Source: Pseudoxanthomonas dokdonensis (GTDB taxonomy: Bacteria > Pseudomonadota > Gammaproteobacteria > Xanthomonadales > Xanthomonadaceae). Taken from it: a DNA stretch of 64,000 bases. The position numbers were made by a program, and so were the translations under genes. Shown piece after piece: positions 29,901-38,003 of this stretch (position 1 is its first letter; each line of letters opens with the position of its first letter). The notes under the pieces were generated by a model. The model was not told the origin of the DNA, made no database searches, and saw nothing but the letters and a program-made list of their open reading frames with translations. Location: NCBI RefSeq assembly GCF_001431405.1, contig NZ_LDJL01000007.1, positions 186,001 through 250,000 of the forward strand, given 5' to 3'.

Positions 29901-30045
29901 TGTTTCGTTCTCGACCCTGCTGTCACTGTTCGTGGTGCCGGCGTTCTATGCCCGTCTGGCGCCATACACCAGGTCGCCGGACTCGGTGGCGCACACGCTG
30001 CAGGATCTGGAACAGAAAACTCCTTCGGTCGGTGGCCATGCCTGA
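26920..30045 (+). CDS. RND (HAE1) multidrug efflux transporter
   Basis: Proton-driven inner-membrane exporter of 1041 residues, the usual length. The first helix and porter-domain start (SITRPVFAVVMSLLLIVLG) are typical. The proton-relay aspartates are in LSIGLVVDDAIVVVEN, and the relay lysine of helix 10 in GLAAKNGILIVEFAN. Twelve membrane segments and two large periplasmic loops are evident. Substrate range is not readable. It overlaps the adaptor upstream and the acetyltransferase downstream by 8 bases, so three genes form one unit. Confidence 0.95.
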   Translation: MKLSNISITRPVFAVVMSLLLIVLGVMSFTRLTLRELPAIDPPIVSVEVEYTGASAAVIETRITQVLEDALSGIEGIETINARSTNGESDVSIEFNAKRDVEAAANDVRDAVSRVADRMPDEARPPEISKVESDADAIIWFNMTSSSMDTLQLSDYADRYVKDRFSAIDGVATIRIGGNQRYAMRIWLDRDQLAARNLVVSDVEDALQRENVELPAGRLESDTRDFTLRVERSYLKPEDFARIPLGKGPDGYVVRLGDVAQVELASAERRAYYHSNGEPGIGLGIVKTSTANALDVARAAREVAKKIETTLPKGTHIFVAFDNTTFIEASVERVYHTLAEAIVLVLIVIWLFLGSVRAALIPAVTVPVCLIASFIALYAFGFSINLLTLLALVLSIGLVVDDAIVVVENIQRRVDLGEPALVAAKRGSAQVAFAVIATTAVLVAVFLPVGFLEGNTGRLFRELAVALAAAVAISAFVALSLTPMMSSKLLKPHAREKPNRIHGWVNRRLDWVTARYRGTLDRNVDRTWLFGGLMVLALAAIGVLFHYLPSELAPAEDRGVFNIIIDGPEGAGFDYTVAQVKKAEAIVNGFVGPDKPLQRANPRVPGSYGSSEEMHTGRISIFLQDWDKRTVTTPEVADQMQHALDGLQGVRARTQVGGGLVRSRGQQFQMVLGGPEYSEIAQWRDRMLRRMEQNPGLVGPDSDYKETRPQMRVDIDHQRAADLGVGVTDIGRALETLMGSRRVTTFVDNGEEYDVIVQAKKQLRASPADLDAIRVRSRSGELIPLSNLVTLSEVAEPGTLNRFNRLRSITISAGLAPGYRLGDAIAWAQQTAREELPEYAQIDWKGESREYQQSGGAVLLTFAMALLIVYLVLAAQFESFLHPLVIMLTVPLGVLGALLGLWISGGTLNLFSQIGIVMLVGLAAKNGILIVEFANQLRDEGRAVHAAIVESASVRLRPILMTSIATVVGAIPLVVAGGPGSASRATIGVVVIAGVSFSTLLSLFVVPAFYARLAPYTRSPDSVAHTLQDLEQKTPSVGGHA

Positions 30046-30634
30046 GTCCGATCCACTGCGACTGCAAGGGCAGGGATTCGTGCTGCGGCGCTGGTCGCCG
30101 CATGACCTGCGTTCGCTGGTCCGGCATGCCAACGATGCCGAGGTCGCCCGCGGGCTGAGTTCGCGCTTTCCACATCCGTACCGGCGCCTGGACGGGGTGC
30201 GTTTCCTGGCTGGCGAAGTGGTGGATCTGCGCGATCCGGTGTTGGCCATCGAGATTGACGGCGTTGCCTGTGGCGGTATCGGTGCGCATCCGGCCAGCGG
30301 CGAGCGCGCCGGCGTCGCCGAGCTGGGCTATTGGCTGGGACGTCGCTACTGGGGCCAGGGCATCATGACCCGGGTACTGGACTGCTACGTGCCGTGGGTC
30401 ATGCGCGAGCTGTCCCTGCATCGCCTGCAGGCACAGGTGCTGGTGTCCAATCCGGCCTCGGCGGCGGTGCTGGCCAAGTGCGGCTTCGAGCAGGAAGGCA
30501 TCCAGCGCCAGGCGGTGCTGCGCGCCGGCAAGCCGCAGGATCTGCGGCTGTTTTCGCTGATCCTGCCGCTGCCCGACGCCATCGCTGCCAACGCTCTGCC
30601 GGCAGTTTCATCCATGGCCATCGACCATGAGTGA
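30038..30634 (+). CDS. GNAT acetyltransferase (RimJ/RimL-like)
   Basis: A 198-residue acetyl-CoA-dependent N-acetyltransferase. N-terminal LRLQGQGFVLRRWSPHD, the acetyl-CoA loop in GYWLGRRYWGQGIMTR and the C-terminal VLVSNPASAAVLAKCGFEQEG are typical of RimJ/RimL-type enzymes acting on protein N-termini or small amines. The start (MPESDPLRL) overlaps the transporter stop. Co-transcription with an efflux pump hints at modification of a toxic compound, but that is speculative. Confidence 0.88.
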   Translation: MPESDPLRLQGQGFVLRRWSPHDLRSLVRHANDAEVARGLSSRFPHPYRRLDGVRFLAGEVVDLRDPVLAIEIDGVACGGIGAHPASGERAGVAELGYWLGRRYWGQGIMTRVLDCYVPWVMRELSLHRLQAQVLVSNPASAAVLAKCGFEQEGIQRQAVLRAGKPQDLRLFSLILPLPDAIAANALPAVSSMAIDHE

Positions 30635-30741
30635 TTGACCGCCAGCGGCTTGTTTCGCCAAATGGGGCGCGATCGTGGACAATCGAACGCGTCGCGCGTC
30701 CTTGCCCCGTGATTACGCCCACCTCATTCCAGGAGTTTTGA

Positions 30742-32190
30742 ATGGAAGCATTTTTCAGCAGCATCAACGACATTGTCTGGAGTACGCCGCTGATCGTGCT
30801 GTGCCTGGGGGCCGGCCTGTATTTCTCCATCCGTACCCGCTTCATGCAGCTGCGCGGCGTGCCGGAGATGATCCGGCTGATGCTGCGCGGCGAGAAGTCC
30901 GACGCCGGCGTGTCCTCGTTCCAGGCACTGGCGATTTCGCTGTCGGGGCGGGTCGGGGTCGGCAACATCGCTGGTGTCGCCACCGCCATCTATTACGGTG
31001 GCCCGGGCGCGGTGTTCTGGATGTGGGTGATGGCGTTCCTGGGCGCGTCCACCGCCTATGTCGAATCGACGCTGGCGCAGATCTACAAGGAGAAAGACGA
31101 CGAAGGCCGTTACCGCGGTGGCCCGGCGTACTTCATCGAAAAAGCGATGGGCCAGCAGTGGTATGCATGGCTGTTCGCGATCGTCACCATCATCGCCTGC
31201 GGTTTCCTGCTGCCGGGCGTGCAGGCCAGCGAGATTTCCAAGGGCATGACCGGCGCCTGGGGCGTGGCACCGTGGATCACCGCCACCGGTCTGGTGGTGG
31301 CGCTGGCCTTCATCATCTTCGGTGGCGTCACCCGCATCGCCAGCTTCGCCCAGGTGGTGGTGCCGTTCATGGCGTTGGGTTATCTGCTGATGGCGCTGAC
31401 CATCATGGTCATCGAAATCGATCAGGTGCCGGCGATGTTCGGCCTGATTTTCAAGAGTGCGTTCGGCGCCGAGGCGATATTCGGCGGGCTGATCGGCCTG
31501 GCCATCGAATGGGGCGTCAAGCGCGGCATCTATTCCAACGAGGCCGGCCAGGGCACCGGGCCGCATGCCGCCGCCGCTGCCGAAGTCTCGCACCCGGCCA
31601 AGCAGGGTTACGTGCAGGCGTTCTCGGTCTATGTCGATACCCTGCTGGTGTGCTCGGCCACCGCCTTCATGATTTTGTCGACCGGCATGTACAACGTGCA
31701 GGGCGCCGATCCCGCTGCCGGCCTGCTGGTCGAACACCTGCCGGGAGTGGCGACCGGTGCCAACTATGCACAGCAATCGGTGGAATCCCTGCTGCCCGGT
31801 TTCGGCGCTGCCTTCGTCGCCATCGCGCTGCTGTTCTTTGCCTTCACCACCATCATGGCCTACTACTACATGGCCGAAACCAACGTTGCCTACATCAACC
31901 GCAGGGTGCACCGGCCATGGCTGGTGCTGCTGCTGCGGGTGGCGATCCTGGCGGCGATCGGGGTGGGAATCCTGCGTGCCGGCGGCTCGGCCTGGACCCT
32001 GGGTGATATCGGCGTCGGCCTGATGGCATGGCTCAACATCATTGCCATCCTGATCCTGCAGCGGCCAGCGCTGCGCGCGTTGAAGGATTACGAGCAGCAG
32101 AAGAAAGCGGGCAAGGATCCGGTGTTCGATCCGGATGCGTTGGGCATCAAGCACGCCGATCTGTGGCGCGACATCAACAAACTGCCGTGA
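30742..32190 (+). CDS. AGCS-family sodium:amino-acid (alanine/glycine) symporter
   Basis: Inner-membrane carrier of 482 residues importing small neutral amino acids with sodium. Family signatures include SFQALAISLSGRVGVGNIAGVATAIYYGGPGAVFWMW (cited in part), YRGGPAYFIEKAMG, GIYSNEAGQGTGPHAAAAAEVSHPAKQG and AYYYMAETN. About ten membrane segments. CCAGGAG precedes the ATG. It is separated from the acetyltransferase by 107 bases and followed closely by the methyltransferase gene. Confidence 0.93.
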   Translation: MEAFFSSINDIVWSTPLIVLCLGAGLYFSIRTRFMQLRGVPEMIRLMLRGEKSDAGVSSFQALAISLSGRVGVGNIAGVATAIYYGGPGAVFWMWVMAFLGASTAYVESTLAQIYKEKDDEGRYRGGPAYFIEKAMGQQWYAWLFAIVTIIACGFLLPGVQASEISKGMTGAWGVAPWITATGLVVALAFIIFGGVTRIASFAQVVVPFMALGYLLMALTIMVIEIDQVPAMFGLIFKSAFGAEAIFGGLIGLAIEWGVKRGIYSNEAGQGTGPHAAAAAEVSHPAKQGYVQAFSVYVDTLLVCSATAFMILSTGMYNVQGADPAAGLLVEHLPGVATGANYAQQSVESLLPGFGAAFVAIALLFFAFTTIMAYYYMAETNVAYINRRVHRPWLVLLLRVAILAAIGVGILRAGGSAWTLGDIGVGLMAWLNIIAILILQRPALRALKDYEQQKKAGKDPVFDPDALGIKHADLWRDINKLP

Positions 32191-32214
32191 CCGGCCCCTG
32201 ATGAGCCTGTTTCG

Positions 32215-33087
32215 ATGAATTCGCCCTGGAAGCCACACCCGCCGCGATCCGGCCGCAAGCCTGGTGGTCAGGAGCGTCCGCGCGCTTCGCAGCCGCGCGA
32301 TGATCGCAGCGATCGCCAGCCAATGGACAATGACGCAATGCCGCCGGTACGGCCAGCCAATGAGCTGCGCCTCTACGGCTTCAACGCGGTGCAGGCGGTG
32401 TTCGCAAGGCAACCGCAGCGGATCCGCAAGCTATACCTGGCCGAGGCACGCATCCCGCAGTTGCAACCGCTGCTGGCCTGGTGCGTGAAGCATCGGGTCG
32501 GTTACCGGGTGGTGGCCGATGCCGACCTCAACAAGCTGGCGTCAAGCTCGCACCATGAGGGCGTGGTGGTCGATGTACTGAAAGCCGAACCGCTGTCGCT
32601 GGAGGCATGGCTGGGCCAGCTGCCAGCGGGTCCGGCGCTGGCGATCTGGCTGGATGGCGTCGGCAATCCGCACAACTTCGGCGCGATCCTGCGCTCGGCC
32701 GCGCACTTCGGCGTGGCCGGCATCCTGCAACCCGCCGATACCAGCCTGGCTCTGTCCGGCGCCGCGGCCCGGGTCGCCGAAGGCGGTGCCGAATCGGTGG
32801 CGCTGGTGCGGATGGGCGAGGCGGGTGATGCCATGACGCAACTGCGCGCCGCCGGGTTCCAGCTGGCCGCCACGGTGGTGCGTGGTGGCGCTGATGTGTT
32901 CACCAGGGAACTGCCACAACGGTTGATCTACGTGATGGGCGCTGAAGGCGAAGGCATGGCCCGGAACCTGGCCAAGGACTGCGACATGCAGTTGTCGATC
33001 CCCGGCAGCGGCGCGGTGGAAAGTCTGAACGTTGCCGCGGCCACCGCGGTGCTGCTGGCGCAGTGGCGGCTCAAGCACCGCCTCTAA
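32215..33087 (+). CDS. SpoU/TrmH-family RNA 2'-O-methyltransferase
   Basis: SAM-dependent methyltransferase with the SPOUT trefoil-knot fold, 290 residues. A basic disordered N-terminus (1-45) precedes a substrate-binding domain (LYGFNAVQAVFARQPQRIRKLYL) and the SpoU catalytic domain: motif 1 GNPHNFGAILRSA, motif 2 YVMGAEGEGM and motif 3 SIPGSGAVESLNVAAATAV. Related to E. coli YfiF and RlmB; the target nucleotide is unknown. It lies 24 bases after the symporter gene. Confidence 0.92.
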   Translation: MNSPWKPHPPRSGRKPGGQERPRASQPRDDRSDRQPMDNDAMPPVRPANELRLYGFNAVQAVFARQPQRIRKLYLAEARIPQLQPLLAWCVKHRVGYRVVADADLNKLASSSHHEGVVVDVLKAEPLSLEAWLGQLPAGPALAIWLDGVGNPHNFGAILRSAAHFGVAGILQPADTSLALSGAAARVAEGGAESVALVRMGEAGDAMTQLRAAGFQLAATVVRGGADVFTRELPQRLIYVMGAEGEGMARNLAKDCDMQLSIPGSGAVESLNVAAATAVLLAQWRLKHRL

Positions 33088-33091
33088 TCCC

Positions 33092-33264
33092 GTAGAGCGG
33101 AGCTCGCTCCGCTGACCAACCGATCAGCCGCCGACACGCAGATGCCGCACAGCGTAGAGCGGAGCTTGCTCCGCTGAACAAATCGATCACTCGCCGACAC
33201 GCAGATGCCGCACAGCGTAGAGCGGAGCTTGCTCCGCTGCACAACTCGCCGACACGCAGATGTC
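33092..33264 (+). repeat. Tandem array of REP-containing 61-64-bp units
   Basis: Three GTAG-type REPs at 33092-33113, 33153-33174 and 33217-33238, each followed by a similar spacer containing CGCCGACACGCAGATG. Spacing is 61 then 64 bases. A fourth decayed unit begins near 33276. It fills the gap between the methyltransferase and the converging minus-strand gene. Confidence 0.9.
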
Positions 33265-33312
33265 GCTCGATGCAAAGCGGAGTCCCCGAAAGGGGATGCA
33301 AGCAACTCCGAT

Positions 33313-33735
33313 CTACCGGGCAACCTCACCGGTTTCAAAGACAAAGCAATGACGGCCGGCCTGCGCGGGGCGCTGCTGGCCGTTGATCTCATCCCAACCG
33401 CCTTTGCGCCGCAACGGTGCGGTGAAGCTGGCGCACAGCCGGAAGCTGGCTGGATTGGTGGACGACGGCAGATATTCGTAGGGCTGGCCGGTGACCGGGT
33501 CGCGGAGAACGTCTTCGACCAGGTCCGATTGCGAGGTCGGCAGCCTGCCGTGCACTGTCTGGTACTTTTCCAGCTGGATCGACAAGCGATGCAGATCCTG
33601 CAGGCGCTGCTGGTCCTCGCGCTGCTGGCGCAGCAGTTGCGGTGAACCAATCGTCGCGAAGTAAATCGTCAGCGCCGCCACCACCACCAGTACCGCCGCG
33701 CCGAGCAGCCAGCTACCGGCACCCGGGCGCGTCAT
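33313..33735 (-). CDS. Small membrane-anchored protein
   Basis: A 140-residue protein with one N-terminal membrane anchor (about 9-29) and a soluble, probably periplasmic, domain containing LEKYQTVHGRLPTSQSDL and DPVTGQPYEYL. That pattern resembles the C-terminal part of type II pseudopilins (repeat of sampling text like DPWG.PY), but the pilin cleavage motif is absent. It overlaps the upstream DUF5671 gene by 4 bases. Function unknown. Confidence 0.75.
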   Translation of the reverse strand: MTRPGAGSWLLGAAVLVVVAALTIYFATIGSPQLLRQQREDQQRLQDLHRLSIQLEKYQTVHGRLPTSQSDLVEDVLRDPVTGQPYEYLPSSTNPASFRLCASFTAPLRRKGGWDEINGQQRPAQAGRHCFVFETGEVAR

Positions 33736-34370
33736 GGTTCCTGCTCCTCATGTCGCAGATCCCACAGATACCAGCCGAATATCGGCCCGGCGATGGCCAG
33801 GACCACAGCGCATTTCAACAGCAACGGCGTGGTCATGTCGCCATTGAGCACGCGGCTGATCAGGATGATCAGATCGGCCAGCACCACCATCGCGGCAATG
33901 AACAGGGTCAGGTAGGTCAGCCAGCGTCGTACCGGCGACAGTCGCTTGATTGGATGCCTGTGCAGATCCGCCGACAGCCGGTGGCTCAGCCAGATAAATA
34001 CCGGCAGCGCGATCAGGATCGAGGCGACCGAGTTGGTCATGTCGCGCGACGAGCGCCGGTACAACGCGTTGTCAGTGGCGGGAGCGATGAACTGCTCGAT
34101 CAGCTCGAACAACAGATCCGCCAGGTGATAGGCCCACAGATACAGGGTGGCGAACAGCACCAGGTAGAGGAAGGCTTCGCGTGCCGACAACTGCGCGCGT
34201 GGCCGTGGCACCGGCAGCGGGAAGTCGACTTCCGCATAGCGGTGCATGGCAACGGCCACGTGTTCCGGCGGCCAGCCTGCCTCGGCCAGTACCGCGGCGA
34301 TATCGGCACGCGACTGGCCCTGGGCCAGCGCACGGCCGACAAACTGCTCGAGTTCCTGCTGCTCACTCAT
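33732..34370 (-). CDS. DUF5671-domain membrane protein
   Basis: A 212-residue protein. The N-terminal 45 residues form a small helical domain (LEQFVGRALAQGQSRADIAAVLAEAGW), and the remainder has four or five membrane segments beginning AREAFLYLVLFATLYLWAYHL, the DUF5671 pattern. Start at MSEQQELEQF (34370) is taken because upstream residues look non-coding. Translationally coupled to the small anchored protein. Function unknown. Confidence 0.8.
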   Translation of the reverse strand: MSEQQELEQFVGRALAQGQSRADIAAVLAEAGWPPEHVAVAMHRYAEVDFPLPVPRPRAQLSAREAFLYLVLFATLYLWAYHLADLLFELIEQFIAPATDNALYRRSSRDMTNSVASILIALPVFIWLSHRLSADLHRHPIKRLSPVRRWLTYLTLFIAAMVVLADLIILISRVLNGDMTTPLLLKCAVVLAIAGPIFGWYLWDLRHEEQEP

Positions 34371-34475
34371 CACTGCGTCCTGGCTGTCCGGTCCACGCAC
34401 TGTAGTGCATGGACCTTGCGGCTGCACAACGCATGTGATGCATCACGAGGCAGCGGTTCGAGTGAGTGGCGGGTA

Positions 34476-35912
34476 CTACTCGGACGGCGGCGTCACTTCC
34501 TTCTTCTCGCTGCCAAAGCTGCCATCGGCGTCCGCGGCCAGATAGGCGAACACGGCATAGGCGGCGACGTTCTGCGCCAGTGCCTTGGGATCGATCTTGT
34601 CCAGCGTGTCGTCAGGCGTGTGATGCAGGTTGAAGTAGTCGGTACCGTCCTGCGCCAGCCAGGCCCAGGCCATGCCGTGGGCGGCAGAAGGGCCGATATC
34701 CGGACCGGGGCCGCCCTTGTCGGGCGCGTATTCGATGCCCAGCGGGGCCAGTACCTCGGCGATTTTCGCGGTAGCCGCGCGCGATGCCTCCGCTGCCGGC
34801 GAGCCGGTATTGAAGGCGTAGATGCGGCCGGCGCCAAAGTCGCTTTCGGCACCGATCTGGTGCAGTCGCACCTGATCCTTGTGCGCTTCGGCATAGGCCT
34901 TGCCGCCGTACAGACCCTGTTCTTCGTTGGCGAACGCGATCACCCGGATGCTGCGCTTGGGTGCGTGCTTGAGCTGGCCAATCAGATGGCCGGCGGCCAT
35001 GGTGATGCCGACACCGGCGCCATCGTCGATGGCACCAGTACCCTGATCCCAGGAGTCCAGGTGGCCACCGATCACCACCACTTCATCCGGCAGGCTGCTG
35101 CCGGTGATTTCGCCGATGACGTTGTACGAGGTCGCCGTGCCGTCCCAGCCGCAGTCCAGATCCAGTTGCACCCGCACCGGCTTGCCCAGCGCCAGCAGCC
35201 GCGCCAGCTGATTGGCATCGGGCACGCTCAACGCCGCCGACGGCACGGGGGTCAGGCCCTCGTCGAAACGGGTGATGCCGGTGTGGGCGACGCGGTGGCT
35301 GTCGGTGCCGGCCGAGCGCATCAGGTACCCGATCGCGCCCTTGCGGATGGCCGCCGACGGTCCGCGCGAACGGATCCGGCTGCCGTTGCCGTAATCGCGG
35401 CCGTCGCGGGCGGCCACCATCTGGTAATCGACGAATGCAATCTTGCCCTTCAATGAACCTTCCGGCGCAGCCTCGAGCGCGGCCAGGTCGGCAAAGCGCA
35501 CCACCTCGCCCTGTACGTTGCCGGCCGGGCTGCCGCCGAGGGCGGTCAGCGTCAGCGGCTGTGCATGCTCGCCGAGCACGGCGGCATGCTCGCTGCGGCG
35601 TTGCCACTTCGGAAACGTCACCGGTTCGGTCCAGACCTTGTCGAAGCCCAGCGCCTTGAACTTGGCCTGTGCCCAGGCGACGGCTTTCGGATCGGCTTCG
35701 CTGCCGGCCATGCGCGGACCGATTTCAGTGGTCAGCGATTCGACCACCTTCCAGCCGGTGTCATCGGCCAGCGCCTGCTCGCGCAACTGCGCGGCGGCAT
35801 CCAGCGATTGCGCGGACAGACCAGTCGCCGCCGGCTGTGCGGCATGGGACAACGAGGGACAGGCCACGGCAAGGGCCAACACCAGGGGAGCTAGACGCAT
35901 CAATCTGACCAT
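34476..35912 (-). CDS. Secreted M28-family zinc aminopeptidase
   Basis: Exported metallopeptidase of about 478 residues with a signal peptide (MVRLMRLAPLVLALAVACPSLSHA). A PA-insert domain (about 130-250) lies before the peptidase domain. Zinc ligands and catalytic residues are visible: His/Asp in GGHLDSWDQGTGAIDDGAG, catalytic Glu and ligand in AFANEEQGLYGG, Asp in GAESDFGA, and the final His in NLHHTPDDTLD. It likely trims peptides in the periplasm or outside the cell. The start at 35912 is preferred to 35966; 35900 is also possible. Confidence 0.92.
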   Translation of the reverse strand: MVRLMRLAPLVLALAVACPSLSHAAQPAATGLSAQSLDAAAQLREQALADDTGWKVVESLTTEIGPRMAGSEADPKAVAWAQAKFKALGFDKVWTEPVTFPKWQRRSEHAAVLGEHAQPLTLTALGGSPAGNVQGEVVRFADLAALEAAPEGSLKGKIAFVDYQMVAARDGRDYGNGSRIRSRGPSAAIRKGAIGYLMRSAGTDSHRVAHTGITRFDEGLTPVPSAALSVPDANQLARLLALGKPVRVQLDLDCGWDGTATSYNVIGEITGSSLPDEVVVIGGHLDSWDQGTGAIDDGAGVGITMAAGHLIGQLKHAPKRSIRVIAFANEEQGLYGGKAYAEAHKDQVRLHQIGAESDFGAGRIYAFNTGSPAAEASRAATAKIAEVLAPLGIEYAPDKGGPGPDIGPSAAHGMAWAWLAQDGTDYFNLHHTPDDTLDKIDPKALAQNVAAYAVFAYLAADADGSFGSEKKEVTPPSE

Positions 35913-35968
35913 AGGCAAAAGAGCCACGAGCGTAGCAGCCGGCGGCTCTTCCGGCATGTGAAACAAGT

Positions 35969-35988
35969 CCCGGGCCGGAGGCCGGGCG
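35969..35988 (-). terminator. Weak hairpin after mscL
   Basis: CCCGG(G)CC-GGA-GGCCGGG forms a short GC stem with one bulge just past the mscL stop. On the minus strand ACTTGTTT follows, so the T-run is poor. Confidence 0.35.
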
Positions 35989-35993
35989 TGCTG

Positions 35994-36401
35994 TTATTTC
36001 TTCAACGAATCGCGTATTTCACGCAGCAGCAGCACGTCTTCAGGGACCGCGGCAGGAGCTTCATCCTTCGGCGCCTGCAGCCGGTTGTAGGCTTTCAGGA
36101 ACAGGAAGATGACGAAGGCGATCAGCAGGAAATCAATGATGGTCTGGATGAAGCTGCCGTAGTTGAGCATCAATGCCGGGGTGATTTCCTTGCCGGCCGC
36201 GTCCATCTGCGCCTCGCGCAGGGTGATGGCCAGGCTGCCGAACTTCTGTCCGCCCAGCAGCAGACCCACCACCGGCATGATGATGCCGTCGACCAGGGCA
36301 CTGACAATCTTGCCGAATGCAGCGCCGATGACCACACCCACCGCCAGGTCGACCACGTTGCCGCGGGCGATGAAGGCCTTGAACTCGCTGATCATTCCCA
36401 T
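35994..36401 (-). CDS. mscL: Large-conductance mechanosensitive channel
   Basis: Inner-membrane homopentameric emergency valve opened by membrane tension during osmotic downshock. The 135-residue protein has the N-terminal amphipathic helix ([15 protein letters not shown]), pore helix TM1 ([22 protein letters not shown]), TM2 ([15 protein letters not shown]) and a charged C-terminal helix. Start at 36401 gives the normal family length with AGGACA upstream; a longer frame to 36473 is not conserved. Confidence 0.96.
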   Translation of the reverse strand: MGMISEFKAFIARGNVVDLAVGVVIGAAFGKIVSALVDGIIMPVVGLLLGGQKFGSLAITLREAQMDAAGKEITPALMLNYGSFIQTIIDFLLIAFVIFLFLKAYNRLQAPKDEAPAAVPEDVLLLREIRDSLKK

Positions 36402-36495
36402 TCGCTGTCCTCGCAGAGATGACGCCAAGGCGTCCATTTGGCAGACACTACAACGCAGTGACCGAGGCGACAACCTCGGCCATCGCGTTTGATGT

Positions 36496-37206
36496 TCAGG
36501 ATGCGACGATGCGGCCGGTCAGCTGCACCAGGTCAACCAGCTCGGCGACAAATTCATCGTCCGGTTGCAGCGCGGCCACACCCGCCGGCGTGCCCATGAA
36601 GACCAGATCGCCAGCGCGCAGCTGGTACAGCAACGACAGCTCGTGCAGGATGTCGGCCACGTCCCAGATCAGATCGGTCAGTGCACCGTGCTGGCGCAGC
36701 TGGCCGTTGACGGTCAGCCGCAGCTGGCGGTGTTCGAGATCGCCGGCCTCACTGGCCAGGACCAGCTCGCTGATCGGCGCCGAATGGTCGAAGCCCTTGC
36801 CGGTATCCCACGGCAGGCCCTTGGCCTTGGCTGCGGCCTGCAGGTCACGGCGGGTCAGGTCCAGGCCCACGCCGTAGGCCAGCACCAGCGCTGCGGCGTC
36901 CTCACGCGACAGCGCCCCGGCCGGCGCGTCCCTGCCCAGTGCCACCACCAGTTCCACTTCATGATGCAGATCGCTGGTGGCGGGTGGGTAGGGGACGTCG
37001 GCGTTGCCGGTGACGATGGCATCGGCCGGTTTATGGAAGAACACCGGCTGTCCGCGCTCGGCCCTGGAAGCAGGCGCGCTGGCGCCCATTTCCCTGGCGT
37101 GGTCGGCAAAATTGCGGCCGACGCAGAAAATGCGGCGGACCGGGAACGTCTGTCCGCCGCGGACGGGTACGCGCGGCAGTTCGGCGGCGGGAATGATGTC
37201 GGTCAT
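36496..37206 (-). CDS. Fumarylacetoacetate-hydrolase-family enzyme
   Basis: A 236-residue FAH-fold hydrolase or isomerase. It has the early [13 protein letters not shown] strand, the metal-binding [11 protein letters not shown] (Glu-x-Glu), the loop Asp in TRRDLQ and the C-terminal [15 protein letters not shown]. The compact length and sequence fit fumarylpyruvate hydrolase/YcgM-like acylpyruvases acting on C-C bonds of diketo acids. No aromatic-degradation genes are nearby. It lies 94 bases upstream of mscL on the same strand. Confidence 0.9.
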   Translation of the reverse strand: MTDIIPAAELPRVPVRGGQTFPVRRIFCVGRNFADHAREMGASAPASRAERGQPVFFHKPADAIVTGNADVPYPPATSDLHHEVELVVALGRDAPAGALSREDAAALVLAYGVGLDLTRRDLQAAAKAKGLPWDTGKGFDHSAPISELVLASEAGDLEHRQLRLTVNGQLRQHGALTDLIWDVADILHELSLLYQLRAGDLVFMGTPAGVAALQPDDEFVAELVDLVQLTGRIVAS

Positions 37207-37281
37207 GGCGTGCGGCCGAGCCGCTGGCGTCGTCGAGGGGACGCGTAGTTTAGAGCAGTACGCTGGTGGCCCGCATGCGGA

Positions 37282-37575
37282 TCAGCGTGACAGCGGCAAC
37301 ACCGGTTTGCTGACCACGCGATATTCGCCATCCAGGGTCTGGCCACGACCATTGGCTTGCGGCTTGCCGCTCTGGCGCAGCAGTTTGTAGACGATGCCGA
37401 CCGCGATCATGGCAGCGCCGACAAATACGCTGAAGAACACCAGCACGCACAACACGGCCAGGCCCAACAGGCCCAATGCCACCCGCAACAGCGGATGACG
37501 CGGCTTGCGCGGGGCAAAGGCGGCACGTGAAAGGCCGCCGCGGAACATATTGAATTGGAAGCTTCGTGCGAACAT
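37282..37575 (-). CDS. Small membrane protein
   Basis: A 97-residue protein with one long hydrophobic stretch (about 30-62, LLRVALGLLGLAVLCVLVFF and following), a basic N-terminus and a polar tail ending GEYRVVSKPVLPLSR. No family recognised. Another frame (37250-37588) also reads open but gives an arginine/cysteine-rich product typical of antisense frames, so this one is preferred. Confidence 0.6.
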   Translation of the reverse strand: MFARSFQFNMFRGGLSRAAFAPRKPRHPLLRVALGLLGLAVLCVLVFFSVFVGAAMIAVGIVYKLLRQSGKPQANGRGQTLDGEYRVVSKPVLPLSR

Positions 37576-37666
37576 CTACCAGGGTCATGCATAGTGGCCG
37601 CGGACGGCCGATGCGTGCAGTATCGGATGACAGAAACGTGACTGTGTGAGGACTTCGTTAAACGCT

Positions 37667-37999
37667 ATGGAACCGGATTCACTGATTGCGCTGGAAGCCT
37701 TGCCCGACGGGGAGTTCGTTGAACTCGAAGCCAGCCTGAATGGCGATGCCGAATCGTTGCTGCTCTATCGCCAGGGCGAGCAGGTGCGCGCCTGGCTCAA
37801 CGTCTGCCCGCACGCGGGCCGGCGGCTGGACTGGGCGCCGGGCAAGTTCCTGAAAAGCAAGGATGGATTGCTGGTCTGTGCCGCCCATGGCGCCAGTTTC
37901 CAGCCGACCGACGGGCTCTGCGTGGCCGGCCCGTGCAAGGGTGATTCGCTGCGCGCGGTGGCACTGCGGATCGTCGACGGACAGGTGCAGCTGGGCTAG
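37667..37999 (+). CDS. Rieske [2Fe-2S] protein
   Basis: A 110-residue soluble Rieske domain. The cluster ligands are C-x-H in NVCPHAGRRL and C-x2-H in VCAAHGASFQ, and the remaining loops (DGLCVAGPCKGDSL) are typical of small stand-alone Rieske ferredoxins such as NirD-like proteins. It may pass electrons to an unidentified oxygenase or reductase. ATG 37667 is chosen; a GTG at 37646 is possible. It converges on the SLC13 permease gene with only 4 bases between stops. Confidence 0.88.
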   Translation: MEPDSLIALEALPDGEFVELEASLNGDAESLLLYRQGEQVRAWLNVCPHAGRRLDWAPGKFLKSKDGLLVCAAHGASFQPTDGLCVAGPCKGDSLRAVALRIVDGQVQLG

Positions 38000-38003
38000 G
38001 GCG

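Noticed and set aside
37250-37588. 112-codon frame overlapping the small membrane gene
   Set aside because: Arginine- and cysteine-rich text with no membrane or domain pattern; the 37282-37575 frame encodes a clear membrane protein.
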